A stretch of DNA of 64,000 nt from Laterigemmans sp052161645 (GCA_052161645.1 CP197414.1), one strand, 5' to 3'. Positions 53,085-63,069 are shown, counted from the stretch's first letter. Translations and numbers: made by a program. Notes: generated from the letters alone by a model not told the origin.

Positions 53085-54197
53085 ATGAGAATAACTCGCA
53101 TTTTTGCCCATCGTGTTGAACTTCCCCTGGTCGAAGGTTGCTATCGTTGGTCGGGTGGCAAATCAGTCACCACGTTCGACAGCACGATCGTGGGAGTGGA
53201 AACGAACTCGGGGTTGATCGGGTACGGAGAAGTCTGTCCGCTGGGCCCGTTCTACTTGCCCGCCTACGCCGCGGGGGTGCGTGCTGGAATTGGCGAACTG
53301 GCTCCGCACCTAATTGGCTGGGACCCCCGCGAAATCAACAAGCTCAACGATCACATGGACGCGGCTCTGAAGGGCCATCCTTACGTAAAATCAGCAATAG
53401 ATATCGCCCTCTGGGATCTGCTGGGGAAACACGTCGGCCTGCCCGTTTGCACTTTGCTGGGGGGGCGTTACGGCGAAGAGGTGCGACTCTACCGAGCGAT
53501 CTCCCAGGAATCCCCCGAGCAAATGGCTGCCAAAGTCAAAGGCTACCGAGAGGAAGGCTACACGCGATTCCAATTGAAAGTGGGTGGTGACCCTGACGAA
53601 GACATCAAGCGGATTCACGCCGTTCGCGAGATGCTCGGCGATAGTGATCGCCTAGTGGCTGACGCCAATACGGGCTGGACACAACACGAGGCAGTTCGCG
53701 TGGTCCGGGCTGTGCGAGATCTCGATGTCTACATCGAACAACCCTGCTTAACGTACGAAGAATGTTTGGCCGTGCGAAGACAGACTCAGCAGCCCTTTAT
53801 CCTCGACGAAAACATCGATTCGCTGGCGATGTTAATGCGAGCCAAAAATGACTTGGCAATGGATGCCGTGAATCTAAAAATCAGCAAACTGGGTGGCCTG
53901 ACGCGGACCCGCCAAGCCCGTGATTTGTGTGTCTCGATGGGGATCGCGATGACGCTGGAAGATAGCTGGGGGGGCGATATTGTCACCGCCGCGATCGCCC
54001 ACCTGGCACACAGCACTCCCGAAGCACTCCGCTTTACCAGCACCGACTTTAACAGCTACGTGACGGTCAGTAACGCCACGGGAGCTCCCCAACGCCTGCT
54101 GGGCATGATGCGCGCAGGCGAGCAACCGGGGCTGGGGATTCAGCCTAACTGGGAGGTGCTGGGCGAACGGGTGCTGGAGATCACCGCTCCCGCCTGA
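53085..54197 (+). CDS. Mandelate racemase/muconate lactonizing enzyme family protein
   Basis: The 370-residue enolase-superfamily enzyme has the N-terminal capping domain and a barrel with the catalytic Lys in FQLKVGG. Metal ligands are Asp in VADANTGWT, Glu in YIEQPC and Asp/Glu in ILDENIDS; LEDSWGGD gives the late acid. Sequence features such as GEVCPLGPFYLPAYAAGVRA resemble cis-3-hydroxy-L-proline dehydratase-like members, but dipeptide epimerase or sugar-acid dehydratase roles are not excluded. ATG 53085 directly precedes family homology; the frame is open from 53004. Confidence 0.9.
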   Translation: MRITRIFAHRVELPLVEGCYRWSGGKSVTTFDSTIVGVETNSGLIGYGEVCPLGPFYLPAYAAGVRAGIGELAPHLIGWDPREINKLNDHMDAALKGHPYVKSAIDIALWDLLGKHVGLPVCTLLGGRYGEEVRLYRAISQESPEQMAAKVKGYREEGYTRFQLKVGGDPDEDIKRIHAVREMLGDSDRLVADANTGWTQHEAVRVVRAVRDLDVYIEQPCLTYEECLAVRRQTQQPFILDENIDSLAMLMRAKNDLAMDAVNLKISKLGGLTRTRQARDLCVSMGIAMTLEDSWGGDIVTAAIAHLAHSTPEALRFTSTDFNSYVTVSNATGAPQRLLGMMRAGEQPGLGIQPNWEVLGERVLEITAPA

Positions 54198-54240
54198 TCG
54201 CGATGGCCGGCTTACTGCCCGCCAATCACTGCTCGCGGGC

Positions 54241-55923
54241 TCACAACGGAAACTCGTCGTCCGCGGCAGAGTCTGCGTAGAGTGGCATGTGGCGATAATA
54301 GACTTCCAGAATCATCGTGGCGAAGGAAGTCGAGCACAGCCTGCCCCCTTCTCGCGGACCGCGGTGCCCCACGCTGTCAGGCCAATGCCAAGACCCTTCC
54401 GCATGCCCGCTGTCGACTTGCGAATCGACCAACCAATCTCGCAATTCGGCATTAAATTTATCCCACTGCGAGCCGCCGAAGTGCCGCAGCACTTGAGCCG
54501 CATAGTAGTTGTAATAGATGTCGTTCTTGAGGACGCCCCGCTCAGACAATTGGGAAACTCCCTCGATGATTGACGGATGCGTCTTGTCCCAACCCATGTA
54601 CATCCGGCTGAGCAAGCCGATGGGCTGGCAGGGCGTGTGGCCCCCGAGGTCAGCGTGCTCGGGAATGTATTTGTAACTGCTGCCGTTGTCGTGCGCGACG
54701 AGATTGAGAAAGTTGTTCGCTCCCACGATCGTCTGGGATGAGATCAACAAATGGCCCATATGTCCACTTTTCAGCGCCATGACCTGCCACCCGGTGACCG
54801 ACGTATCACCGCTCGCTTTCGGACTGTAACGCCAGCCACCCGAGCGCGGGTCTTGGGCGTAGGCGATAAAATTCAATGCTTGCTGGGCCGGCAACATCAA
54901 CATCGGATCTTGCGTCATGGCGTATGCCTCACACAAAGCGATGGAGACCAGCCCGTGGGAGTACATGTTGCCGCCCGGTTCGGTAAAATCGAGGCATACC
55001 ATGCCACCGAGTCGCTTCTGCTTGCCATTGGTCAACAGAAAAGCCAAAGCGGTTCGCACGTTGTCCTTGTGCACACCGGTCATGTGTGTTTGACCAGCAC
55101 CCAAGAACGGCAAGATCCCCATCGCGGTGGCGGCAAAAAAGGACTGCGACCGCGACGGATCGCAAGTGCCATCGCAACCATCGAGCCCCCGGCAAACCGC
55201 GACGTGATTAAAAGTCCAGGCTCCATTGCGCAGCTGATGCAGCGACAACCAACGCAAAGCTTTAGCCACCGCCGCTTCACTCGCTTCGGTCCCGCCGTAA
55301 CGCTTCAGCAACTGGCTCTTCGTCGCACCACTGCGGCTCGATAAATTCTGACTGTATGACTGAGAAACCGATTGCAACAGTTCACTCGAAGGTGCAATGG
55401 TCGAAACCATGTCGGTCATTTCCGGACTGATCGCGTCGACCGATAAGGGCTGATCGAATTCAATCGGCTGCAGCTCCTGGACCGGTTCGGTCGTCGGCTC
55501 CATCTCTTCAAAAGTGTCCTCTTCACTCTCCAACGACTCCCCGGGATCAATCTCAGCCAACGTGAATTCTTCAATTTCACCCTCGTTCTCCGACGAGTTG
55601 GAAACTGACAAAACATTGATGAAATCCTCGGGAGTGGCAATCGTCAGCAAAGCCAACACCATTAACGCCAGCATGTGCACCAACATGCTGATTAGCCAAG
55701 CCGGTACGGCTTGAAATAACAAAAATCGCTTGCCGGGAACCGGCAATACTTGGTCACCCCCTGCCCCGTCGAGCTGGAGCGCTGCGACCGATCTGCTAGT
55801 ACCCGACCTGCTGGTACCCGGTCCGCTAGTACCCGGGCTCCTAGCGCCCGCGTCACCAGCACCTGAATCACCAGGAGCTTTTGGTGCGGGTTGGCCGTCT
55901 GCTGAGTCGTTGACTACTGCCAT
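54241..55923 (-). CDS. Membrane-anchored prenyltransferase/squalene-cyclase-repeat protein
   Basis: The 560-residue protein has an about 65-residue disordered cytoplasmic tail with GTSRS-type repeats, one transmembrane segment (about 75-100, LISMLVHMLALMVLALLTIA), an acidic stretch (EEFTLAEIDPGESLESEEDT), and an alpha/alpha toroid of prenyltransferase repeats (about 215-540; AVAKALRWLSLHQLRNGAWT, PRSGGWRYSPKASGDTSVTG). The DxDD cyclase motif is absent, so catalytic terpene chemistry is doubtful. The architecture resembles planctomycete proteins of unknown function. ATG 55923 is preferred to 55938. It is convergent with the enolase-superfamily gene. Confidence 0.87.
   Translation of the reverse strand: MAVVNDSADGQPAPKAPGDSGAGDAGARSPGTSGPGTSRSGTSRSVAALQLDGAGGDQVLPVPGKRFLLFQAVPAWLISMLVHMLALMVLALLTIATPEDFINVLSVSNSSENEGEIEEFTLAEIDPGESLESEEDTFEEMEPTTEPVQELQPIEFDQPLSVDAISPEMTDMVSTIAPSSELLQSVSQSYSQNLSSRSGATKSQLLKRYGGTEASEAAVAKALRWLSLHQLRNGAWTFNHVAVCRGLDGCDGTCDPSRSQSFFAATAMGILPFLGAGQTHMTGVHKDNVRTALAFLLTNGKQKRLGGMVCLDFTEPGGNMYSHGLVSIALCEAYAMTQDPMLMLPAQQALNFIAYAQDPRSGGWRYSPKASGDTSVTGWQVMALKSGHMGHLLISSQTIVGANNFLNLVAHDNGSSYKYIPEHADLGGHTPCQPIGLLSRMYMGWDKTHPSIIEGVSQLSERGVLKNDIYYNYYAAQVLRHFGGSQWDKFNAELRDWLVDSQVDSGHAEGSWHWPDSVGHRGPREGGRLCSTSFATMILEVYYRHMPLYADSAADDEFPL
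55793..55852 (-). repeat. Four imperfect 15-bp tandem repeats in the toroid-protein gene
   Basis: Units CTGCTAGTACCCGAC, CTGCTGGTACCCGGT, CCGCTAGTACCCGGG and CTCCTAGCGCCCGCG lie head to tail on the plus strand and encode the GTS(R/G)-type tail on the minus strand. Mismatches increase toward one end. The frame is kept whatever the copy number. Confidence 0.75.
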
Positions 55924-56156
55924 CAATTCGCCCCGCATAGTGGGTGCCGCTCTGAACCGCGTCGATTCAAGATAAGCCGTCGGAGGGTAGATAAGACTGG
56001 AGTTGCGTTACCGGAAGAGCTGTCGAGGAAACGCTTCGAACATGGGACTTCATAATCTAAACGCGTTTCCGCATTCAGTGTACTCAATTTCGCCGACCGA
56101 GGCACGTGAAATGCCCCACCCATTGCAGCACACCCTGAAATAACTAGTCGCCTTCC

Positions 56157-56729
56157 TCAGTTTCCGTGCTGGCGATTCGAGTCTTTGCGGGTGTCAATGA
56201 AATTGCGGATTGCCGGGCGTACGCGGTCGGTGAAGGGAACTGCCCCGGCCCCTGTGAGCGGCCCCATCCAACCTGAATTAAGCTCCAGTAATATCTCCAC
56301 GGGCTCGAGAGGAGCCGCCACCGAGGTCGGTGAATCGGGAATCTCACCAGAAATTTTTACGATGGCGTAGCGGGGATCGGTCAATTTTAACGACCGTAGC
56401 GATTCCGACTCTTGCAGATCCCAGCGGAAATGCCCTTCGCTGACGAGTGCCTTGCGGAAGAGCCCCAATCCCGGACTGCCGCTGAGGTCGGTCCAGGCAA
56501 CATCGGCAGGGTCCACGGGGGTTCCTTCCACACATAGCCCGATTTCAAATTTGGTCCCCAGTTGCACCGCTTGCACTGCCTCGGCACCGAGAAATTGCTT
56601 AGTCTTTTCAACTTGAGGCCGGCGGATATAGACGCTGGCCGCGGTCATCACCACTGCAAACAAGGCAATCGCCAATCCAATCAGCACCCCCCGCAAACTG
56701 AAGGCGCGTGGCGGGAGTTGAGCATCCAT
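56157..56729 (-). CDS. Single-pass membrane protein of unknown function
   Basis: The 190-residue protein has an N-terminal transmembrane segment (about 12-33, LRGVLIGLAIALFAVVMTAA) and an exported domain rich in beta-type sequence (GTKFEIGLCVEGTPVDPADV, LKLTDPRYAIVKISGEIPDS). The family is not recognised. It is the start of a minus-strand group that continues to the toroid protein 233 bp downstream. The upstream region contains a 24-bp tandem repeat. Confidence 0.7.
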   Translation of the reverse strand: MDAQLPPRAFSLRGVLIGLAIALFAVVMTAASVYIRRPQVEKTKQFLGAEAVQAVQLGTKFEIGLCVEGTPVDPADVAWTDLSGSPGLGLFRKALVSEGHFRWDLQESESLRSLKLTDPRYAIVKISGEIPDSPTSVAAPLEPVEILLELNSGWMGPLTGAGAVPFTDRVRPAIRNFIDTRKDSNRQHGN

Positions 56730-56796
56730 TGATAATAAATCCGAGTGAGAAAAAGTTCGTGCAGGTACGCGACCGTAAGTTTAGCCAAGTTGGCAA

Positions 56797-56844
56797 CATT
56801 AACGAAACCAGAGAGTTTATCATTAACGAGACCAGAGAGTTTAT
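56797..56844. repeat. 24-bp tandem repeat, two copies
   Basis: Two 24-bp copies (56797-56820 and 56821-56844, core CCAGAGAGTTTAT) differ at one base. They lie in the 235-bp divergent spacer between the single-pass protein and the PQQ-propeller gene, so they could be regulator sites or simple duplications. Confidence 0.85.
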
Positions 56845-56964
56845 CGCAATTCGCCCTAGCTTTGTTCTCCCCCCCCTGCCCCAACTTGGGGCGAGCAAAC
56901 AGCGATGGATCGGCTATATTGCAGTTCGAGTCGCAAATCAATTTCTCGTTCCGCGAAAAAAATC

Positions 56965-58323
56965 ATGAAGCCCAACTCGCTGCTGTTGCTTGTAATCTTG
57001 GCCGCCTCACCGCTGGCATGGTCTCCATCTGCCGCTTTGGGCCAGGAGCATTGGCCACAGTTCCGCGGTCCCAACTCAGATGGGGTCGGCCACAGTGCCC
57101 AACTGCCCGATCGCTGGTCTTCGACTGAAAATGTGGCCTGGAAACGCGACATCGCGGGCCGCGGTTGGTCTTCCCCCGTGGTTTGGGAAAACCGGCTGTT
57201 TCTCACCACGGTGATTAACACCGGAACCTCCGAGGAACCCAAAAAAGGGCTCTATTTCGGTGGCAATCGTCCCCAACCACCCGCCTCGCCGCATCAATGG
57301 ATGGTCCTCTGCCTCGACCTCATCAGCGGTGAATTGCTCTGGGAACGGCAAATCCACGAAGGCTTGCCCGAATCTCCGATTCACCTGAAGAGCAGTTACG
57401 CGTCGGAGACTCCCGTCACCGACGGCAAACGGGTGTATTGCTGTTTTGGAAACTTGGGCATCTTTTGTTTCGATTTCGAGGGCGACGAAGTCTGGCGACG
57501 CAAACTCAAACCACGCGCGACTCGCTACGGCTGGGGAACCGCGGCGTCACCAGTCTTGCACCAGGGCAGGCTGTACTACGTCAATGACAACGAAGAGGAT
57601 TCCTATTTGCTGGCCCTGAGCGCCGCAACCGGCGAAGAAGTATGGCGAGTGACGCGGGATGAAAAAAGCAACTGGTCAACTCCTTTCATTTGGGAAAACA
57701 GCGAACGAACTGAGATCGTTACGCCGGGTACCGGAAAGGTCCGATCTTACGACCTGGATGGCAATTTACTTTGGACGCTCTCCGGGATGTCCAGCATTAC
57801 CATCGCCACGCCGCAAGCGCATGATGGCTTGCTGTACCTAAGTTCCGGCTACGTGATGGATCCGCTGCGTCCGATTTATGCGATTCGCCCGGGTGCCTCT
57901 GGAGATATTTCCCTAACCGGCGACGCGACCAGCAACGAGTTCATCGCTTGGTCCCAGCCAAAGTCGGCCCCATACAATCCGACGCCCCTGGTTTATCAAG
58001 ACCAAGTCTTCGTGCTGTTGGATCGCGGCCTAGTGAGCAGCTATGACGCCGCCAGCGGCACAGAATCTTATGGTCCCAAGAGACTGCCCAACGGCCGCGC
58101 CTTCACCGCATCGCCTTGGGCCTACAACGACAAGATCTTCTGTGTCAACGAAGACGGTGTCACCTTTGTTTTGAATGCGGGAGCAGAATTCGAGTTGCTC
58201 TATGAAAACAAACTAGCAGATGACGACATGTGCATGGCCACCCCCGCAATCGCCGGCGAACGCTTGATTATTCGCACAGCAGCTCGCGTCTATTGTTTCC
58301 GGAAGACATCCGTTGGTGGTTAG
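56965..58323 (+). CDS. Exported PQQ-like beta-propeller protein
   Basis: The 452-residue protein has a signal peptide (LLLLVILAASPLAWSPSAAL) and a PQQ-binding-like propeller: HWPQFRGPNSDGVG start, repeats with GELLWERQI, ATGEEVWRVTRDE and DLDGNLLWTLSG. Many planctomycete homologues carry this fold without evidence of PQQ, so a catalytic dehydrogenase role is uncertain; it may be a binding or assembly protein outside the cytoplasm. ATG 56965 is fixed by the signal peptide; the frame is open from 56905. Confidence 0.9.
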   Translation: MKPNSLLLLVILAASPLAWSPSAALGQEHWPQFRGPNSDGVGHSAQLPDRWSSTENVAWKRDIAGRGWSSPVVWENRLFLTTVINTGTSEEPKKGLYFGGNRPQPPASPHQWMVLCLDLISGELLWERQIHEGLPESPIHLKSSYASETPVTDGKRVYCCFGNLGIFCFDFEGDEVWRRKLKPRATRYGWGTAASPVLHQGRLYYVNDNEEDSYLLALSAATGEEVWRVTRDEKSNWSTPFIWENSERTEIVTPGTGKVRSYDLDGNLLWTLSGMSSITIATPQAHDGLLYLSSGYVMDPLRPIYAIRPGASGDISLTGDATSNEFIAWSQPKSAPYNPTPLVYQDQVFVLLDRGLVSSYDAASGTESYGPKRLPNGRAFTASPWAYNDKIFCVNEDGVTFVLNAGAEFELLYENKLADDDMCMATPAIAGERLIIRTAARVYCFRKTSVGG

Positions 58324-58443
58324 CGGTTATAAGTACGCAAGAAGGTGGACCCCACCAAACTTGCCTCGTGCGGTGAACCAGGTTATTGGCTAGCAACATT
58401 CTCATTCACTACGGCGCTGCAAGCACGAGCACGCAAACTTCTA

Positions 58444-59889
58444 TTAACTCAGAATTTCCTGAATGATATGGCCATGAACATCGGTTAGGCGACGGTCGAG
58501 CCCGTTGTGGCGAAATGTTAAACGCTCATGGTCGATTCCCATCAAGTGCAGCAGTGTGGCATGTAAATCGTATCCTGTCGTCACATTTTCGACCGCTTGG
58601 TAACCAAATTCATCACTCTGTCCGAAGGCTGTGCCGCCGCGAATTCCGGCCCCCATCAGCCAGCTAACAAAGGTCCCCGCGTTATGATCACGTCCGGTGG
58701 CCCCTTGGGTGAAAGGCATGCGACCAAACTCGGTTGTCCAAATCACCAGCGTATCGTCGAGTAGTCCGCGTTGTTTCAGATCGGTCAGCAAGGCGGCGAT
58801 CGGTTGGTCGACTTGCCGCGCAATGAAAGGTAACTCATTGGGGATATCGGTGTGGTTATCCCAGTTTTTGCTCGGCCCACCCTGACCGCTCCACACTTGC
58901 ACGAAGCGAACTTCGCGTTCAATCAACCGCCGCGCAAGCAAGCAATTTCTCGCGAACGCAGCGGTCGGTTGTTGATCGACTCCATACGCTTGCAACGTCG
59001 CCGCAGATTCATCGCTGAGGTCGAGCACTGCCGGCGCGCTGGCTTGCATCTTGGCCGCCAATTCAAAGGAGCCAATCCGGGCAGCCAACTGCGGATCGTA
59101 ATCGCGATCGGCCAAATGTGTTTGGTTTAGCGTTTCCAGTAGTCGCAGTCCGTCAGACTCGCTGGCAGCGGTGATCTGCGCGGCATCGGCCGGCGGATGT
59201 AAATTCGGGATCGGCGTGGGAGCACTCGGTTTAATGATCGTCGCCGAATTCGAGGCGGGCAAAAAACCGGCGGAAAAATTGCCCGTATTGTTGTAGGGCA
59301 ATCCTTGGGCATCGGGCAAAACCACGAAGGTCGGCAAGTCGTCGGTGAGGCTGCCCAGGCCATAGCTAAGCCAAGCTCCCAAGGAGGGAAACCCTGGATT
59401 CACGAAACCGGTATTTTGCAAATAACTGGCTGGCCCATGCACGTTACTCTTCGATTTCATGGCCATTAGGAATGCCAAATCGTCGACGTGCGTGGCAAGC
59501 TGCGGAAATACTTCGCTGACCCAACGCCCCGATTCGCCATACTGGCGAAACTGAAAGGGAGATTTCATCAAAGGTCCTGGCGAACTGGTGACGGCCGACG
59601 CCAAGCCAAAATCAACCCGCTCGCCATCCCGCTTGGTGAGTTCTGGCTTGTGATCGAAGGTGTCCATTTGGCTTACCCCACCATTCATGAACAACTGAAT
59701 CACGCGCCGCACTTTGGCTGGATGATGGAGCGTTTTATTCCCCTGCCCTGCACTGTTCCCTTTCGCCTGCTCGCTCCCCTTTACCTCGCTGCGCAACATT
59801 AAATCGAGCAAAGCCACCATGCCAATTCCACCGCCGAGCTGCGCGAGCAAGGAACGACGTGCGGCGGTTGTTTTCCAGGCATGATTCAT
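58444..59889 (-). CDS. DUF1501 (sulfatase-like) exported protein
   Basis: The 481-residue protein starts with a TAT-like or signal region (ARRSLLAQLGGGIGMVALLD) and has the DUF1501 core: VRRVIQLFMNGGVSQMDTFD, DLAFLMAMKSKSNVHGPASY and VIWTTEFGRMPFTQGATGRD. The family belongs to the alkaline phosphatase/sulfatase superfamily. Together with the upstream DUF1549/1553 gene, 33 bp away, it forms a pair found in very many planctomycete copies, probably linked to polysaccharide use. ATG 59889 was chosen over TTG 59895. Confidence 0.93.
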   Translation of the reverse strand: MNHAWKTTAARRSLLAQLGGGIGMVALLDLMLRSEVKGSEQAKGNSAGQGNKTLHHPAKVRRVIQLFMNGGVSQMDTFDHKPELTKRDGERVDFGLASAVTSSPGPLMKSPFQFRQYGESGRWVSEVFPQLATHVDDLAFLMAMKSKSNVHGPASYLQNTGFVNPGFPSLGAWLSYGLGSLTDDLPTFVVLPDAQGLPYNNTGNFSAGFLPASNSATIIKPSAPTPIPNLHPPADAAQITAASESDGLRLLETLNQTHLADRDYDPQLAARIGSFELAAKMQASAPAVLDLSDESAATLQAYGVDQQPTAAFARNCLLARRLIEREVRFVQVWSGQGGPSKNWDNHTDIPNELPFIARQVDQPIAALLTDLKQRGLLDDTLVIWTTEFGRMPFTQGATGRDHNAGTFVSWLMGAGIRGGTAFGQSDEFGYQAVENVTTGYDLHATLLHLMGIDHERLTFRHNGLDRRLTDVHGHIIQEILS

Positions 59890-59922
59890 GGCCAAACTGC
59901 TCAGTTGAATTGTTTTGAAACA

Positions 59923-62900
59923 TCAATCGACAAACATGAACTCGTTTGTATTGAAGAGGAACCGACAAGCGTTTGCCAAGCCATGCTCGGCGGCATAATC
60001 ACGGACGGCGGCATGCTCTTCAGCCGTCGGTGGCCGCGAGAAAACGCGTTCGTAGGCAAGCTGAACCTGTTCGTCGAGATCCGCAGACTGGCGAGTCAAG
60101 AGCTCCGCCATTAATTCACTTTGGCGGACTACAAATTTATCGTTCAGCGTGGCCAAGGCTTGCAACGCCGTCAGCGAAACATTTCTGGTCGGAGTCAGCT
60201 GCGAAGCGTCGGGGCAATCGAGCGACTCCATAAACGGATCGGGTATCGTGCGAAACAGAAAGCGATAGACGCTGCGGCGATAATTACTGGGATCGTCAAC
60301 ATCAAAGCTTTGGTAATCGACCACAGGTGTCACGTGCACGCCGGGGGACTGGATGAATTGTTTCACCGATGGGCCACCCATGCTGCGATCAAGCGACTGG
60401 GTGAGCACCAGCAGCGCGTCGCGATACGATTCCGCGTCCAGGCGGCGGCGGTGCATTTTCCACAGCAAGCGGTTGGCGGCGTCGTGTTGTTGTCCATCGA
60501 CTCGGTCGGCCGACGATTGCCGATAGGTGGCACTGGTCAGCAACAACCTATGCAGATGCTTGATCGAGCCATCGTGGTCGCGTAATTGAACCGCTAGCCA
60601 ATCGAGCAATTCCGGATGCGTCGGCGCGGCTCCCATCAGCCCAAAATCATTGGGGGTGTCGACAAGACCGTTTTGAAAATGCACTTGCCAGATGCGATTG
60701 GCCATCGATCTCCAAACCAACGAATTGTCTTTATCGCTGAGCCACTCCGCCAGCCCGCGACGGCGTGCCGACTCGTCAGCCAGATCGGCAATCTCAAGCT
60801 CACCGGGCATCCCTTGGACGCACGACAAAGCACCGGCCGAGGCTTCGCCGAGCGGTTCACCGATCAGTCCCCGGCGCAGTATCTGCACGCTCCGCGGGGT
60901 GACGGCGGGACGAAACGATCCCTCGGGCTGGAACTGATTGCTGCCTGCATACACCAGGCTGGGCTGGGGAAGTTTGTCAAGTTTCGCTTGCAAGCTCCGC
61001 CGCCGGTGCCAAACCAGCAATTCCGATCGCTCGGCGAAACTCCGCGACTCCGGTGGGATCGCCAACAGGTTCGAGATGTTCGCGGGTAAGTCTTGATGCT
61101 GCTTCAGCTGCTCCCGATCGGCGTCGCTGGCAGCCAAGCGAAAACGCCCGATGGTGTGGGCGCCCCCATGCAGTTGGTGCAATTCGACTCGCAGAGTCAG
61201 CTCCCCCTCGTCCCGCTCGCCCCCCAACTGCTCGCCCGCCAACTGCTGAGCGGTCGCCGTGGTTCCAGAACCGGGACGGGGATTTTTGCTGGGGCCTTTG
61301 TCCAAATTAAAGACGGCGTGATGACTCTGACCCACTTCGGGAAAAATGCCCCAAGCGGTATTTGGGTTCTTGTCGATCGCTCGCTCAACACCCCAGTCCG
61401 CTTGGTTAAAGTCAGCCCAGGCAGCAGTGATGGTTCGTTCTCGCAGAGCTGCAGAATCGCCGGCGAGTGCACTGAAGACTCGAATTTGCGTCAGATGTAG
61501 ATTCCCGTTATCGGCTCTGCCGGGCCCGGCCGCTGGCAACGAATCATCAGGCAGTAATTCGAGCCGCAACGCGTTGATCTGCTCAAGTGGCAAACGGGTT
61601 TCGATGACATACACGTCTTTGTCGGGGCGCGGGCCACTGACCAGCACACTCGCATCCTCTTGCACTTGTAGACTGCTGCCAGCCCAAGAGGTCACGGCTT
61701 GAGGTTTGAGCGTGGTCCAGCCAATCGGTTGGCTCTGTAAAGCGGTCAGCCATTGCGTGAACTCGGCTCTCACCTCCGCGTCTTGCCACAAATGGTGATG
61801 CGCTGCGGGATTCGCGTTGTCGAGCGCTCGCAACTGGGCAGTTAATTCGCTGCGTCGCCGCGCGACTTGGGGATCACGGTCGTAAGGGCGATTGGCTTTG
61901 TCGATACCCGCGAAGACGGCTTGCAGGCCGTAGTATTCAGCTTGCGAAATTGGATCAAATTTGTGGTCGTGGCAGCGGGCGCAGTGGATGCTGGTGCTGG
62001 CAAAAGTCGACATCACGGTGGTGACGATATCATCGCGATCGAGGTAGCGACCGACTTCGCGATCGAGCGAATTTTCTTGGATGTCACGCAGCGAACTTTC
62101 ATCCCAAGGGCCGGAGGCCAACAAACCCGTGGCGATGATTGCTTGCGGGTCATCGGGGGCCAACGCGTCACCGGCAATCTGCTCGGCCATGAATTGGCCG
62201 TAGGGTTTGTCTTGATTGAAACTGGTAATCAGATAGTCGCGATAAGGCCAAGCATGCTCACGCGGTCGGTCTTGATCGTGGCCATGTGTCTCGGCAAAGT
62301 GCACCAGGTCGATCCAACGTCTTGCCCAACGTTCGCCATAGGCCGGGGATGCCAACAGACGCTCCACAGCGGCCGGCCAAGCAGACGCGGAATCATCCCG
62401 CAAAAATTGCTCGATCTCCGAGTCGCTGGGCGGAATCCCTCGCAAATCAAACGACGCTCGTCGCAGCAACGCAAAACGGTCCGCCGGGGGATTTGGCTCA
62501 AGTCCCTCGGCACGCAAACGAGCGGCGATAAATTGGTCGACCGGATTTTCGCCCCAGTCTTCCCCACGCGTCGCGGCGTTTGCCGCAGGAATCGCCGGCA
62601 GCTGCAATGGTTGATAAGCCCAATGCGCCGGCCACGCTGCGCCCTGTTTGATCCAAGTTTTAAAGATGAGTTGTTCGTCTGCAGTGAGCGGCGGGCCGGT
62701 CGGGGGCATCCGCAGCGAGTCATCCGTCGAGGTCACTCGTTCGACCAGCGTGCTGGCGGCAGGATCATGCCGAGTAATGGCACCCAGCTCCAACCCGGAG
62801 GCTGGACTAGTGAGATCCAAGCCACCCGCCAGATCATCAGGGCCGTGGCACTTCAAGCAGTGTTGCTGCAGCAAGGGCCTGACTTGCTCGGTGAAGCGAA

Positions 62901-63069
62901 CCCGAGGTGCGTCCGCTGAAGTAGGTGCGTCCGCTGAAGTAATCGCCGGCGGTGACGATTGCTGCGCCATAGACTGCTGCGTCATGAAATGCTGCGTCAC
63001 GCAGGCAGTTACACAAGCGAGGCTGCGGACGCACCAGAGCCAACGGACGAGCCAGACATTGCGCGTCAT
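59923..63069 (-). CDS. Planctomycete cytochrome-type DUF1549/DUF1553 protein
   Basis: The 1048-residue exported protein has a signal region (residues 1-40), a PSCyt1 heme-type motif (LLQQHCLKCHGPDDLAGGLD), DUF1549 (VDQFIAARLRAEGLEPNPPA, YGERWARRWIDLVHFAETHG), a central beta-sandwich-like region (about 460-700) and DUF1553 (WLSDKDNSLVWRSMANRIWQ, LLLTSATYRQSS). The heme c motif CLKCH supports electron transfer outside the cytoplasm. It is the first gene of the pair with DUF1501. ATG 63069 (MTRNVWLVRW) fits the signal better than the frame start at 63135. Confidence 0.93.
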   Translation of the reverse strand: MTRNVWLVRWLWCVRSLACVTACVTQHFMTQQSMAQQSSPPAITSADAPTSADAPRVRFTEQVRPLLQQHCLKCHGPDDLAGGLDLTSPASGLELGAITRHDPAASTLVERVTSTDDSLRMPPTGPPLTADEQLIFKTWIKQGAAWPAHWAYQPLQLPAIPAANAATRGEDWGENPVDQFIAARLRAEGLEPNPPADRFALLRRASFDLRGIPPSDSEIEQFLRDDSASAWPAAVERLLASPAYGERWARRWIDLVHFAETHGHDQDRPREHAWPYRDYLITSFNQDKPYGQFMAEQIAGDALAPDDPQAIIATGLLASGPWDESSLRDIQENSLDREVGRYLDRDDIVTTVMSTFASTSIHCARCHDHKFDPISQAEYYGLQAVFAGIDKANRPYDRDPQVARRRSELTAQLRALDNANPAAHHHLWQDAEVRAEFTQWLTALQSQPIGWTTLKPQAVTSWAGSSLQVQEDASVLVSGPRPDKDVYVIETRLPLEQINALRLELLPDDSLPAAGPGRADNGNLHLTQIRVFSALAGDSAALRERTITAAWADFNQADWGVERAIDKNPNTAWGIFPEVGQSHHAVFNLDKGPSKNPRPGSGTTATAQQLAGEQLGGERDEGELTLRVELHQLHGGAHTIGRFRLAASDADREQLKQHQDLPANISNLLAIPPESRSFAERSELLVWHRRRSLQAKLDKLPQPSLVYAGSNQFQPEGSFRPAVTPRSVQILRRGLIGEPLGEASAGALSCVQGMPGELEIADLADESARRRGLAEWLSDKDNSLVWRSMANRIWQVHFQNGLVDTPNDFGLMGAAPTHPELLDWLAVQLRDHDGSIKHLHRLLLTSATYRQSSADRVDGQQHDAANRLLWKMHRRRLDAESYRDALLVLTQSLDRSMGGPSVKQFIQSPGVHVTPVVDYQSFDVDDPSNYRRSVYRFLFRTIPDPFMESLDCPDASQLTPTRNVSLTALQALATLNDKFVVRQSELMAELLTRQSADLDEQVQLAYERVFSRPPTAEEHAAVRDYAAEHGLANACRFLFNTNEFMFVD

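Noticed and set aside
61867..62919. 350-codon open frame on the plus strand
   Set aside because: It is antisense to the DUF1549/1553 gene, which has clear domain motifs.
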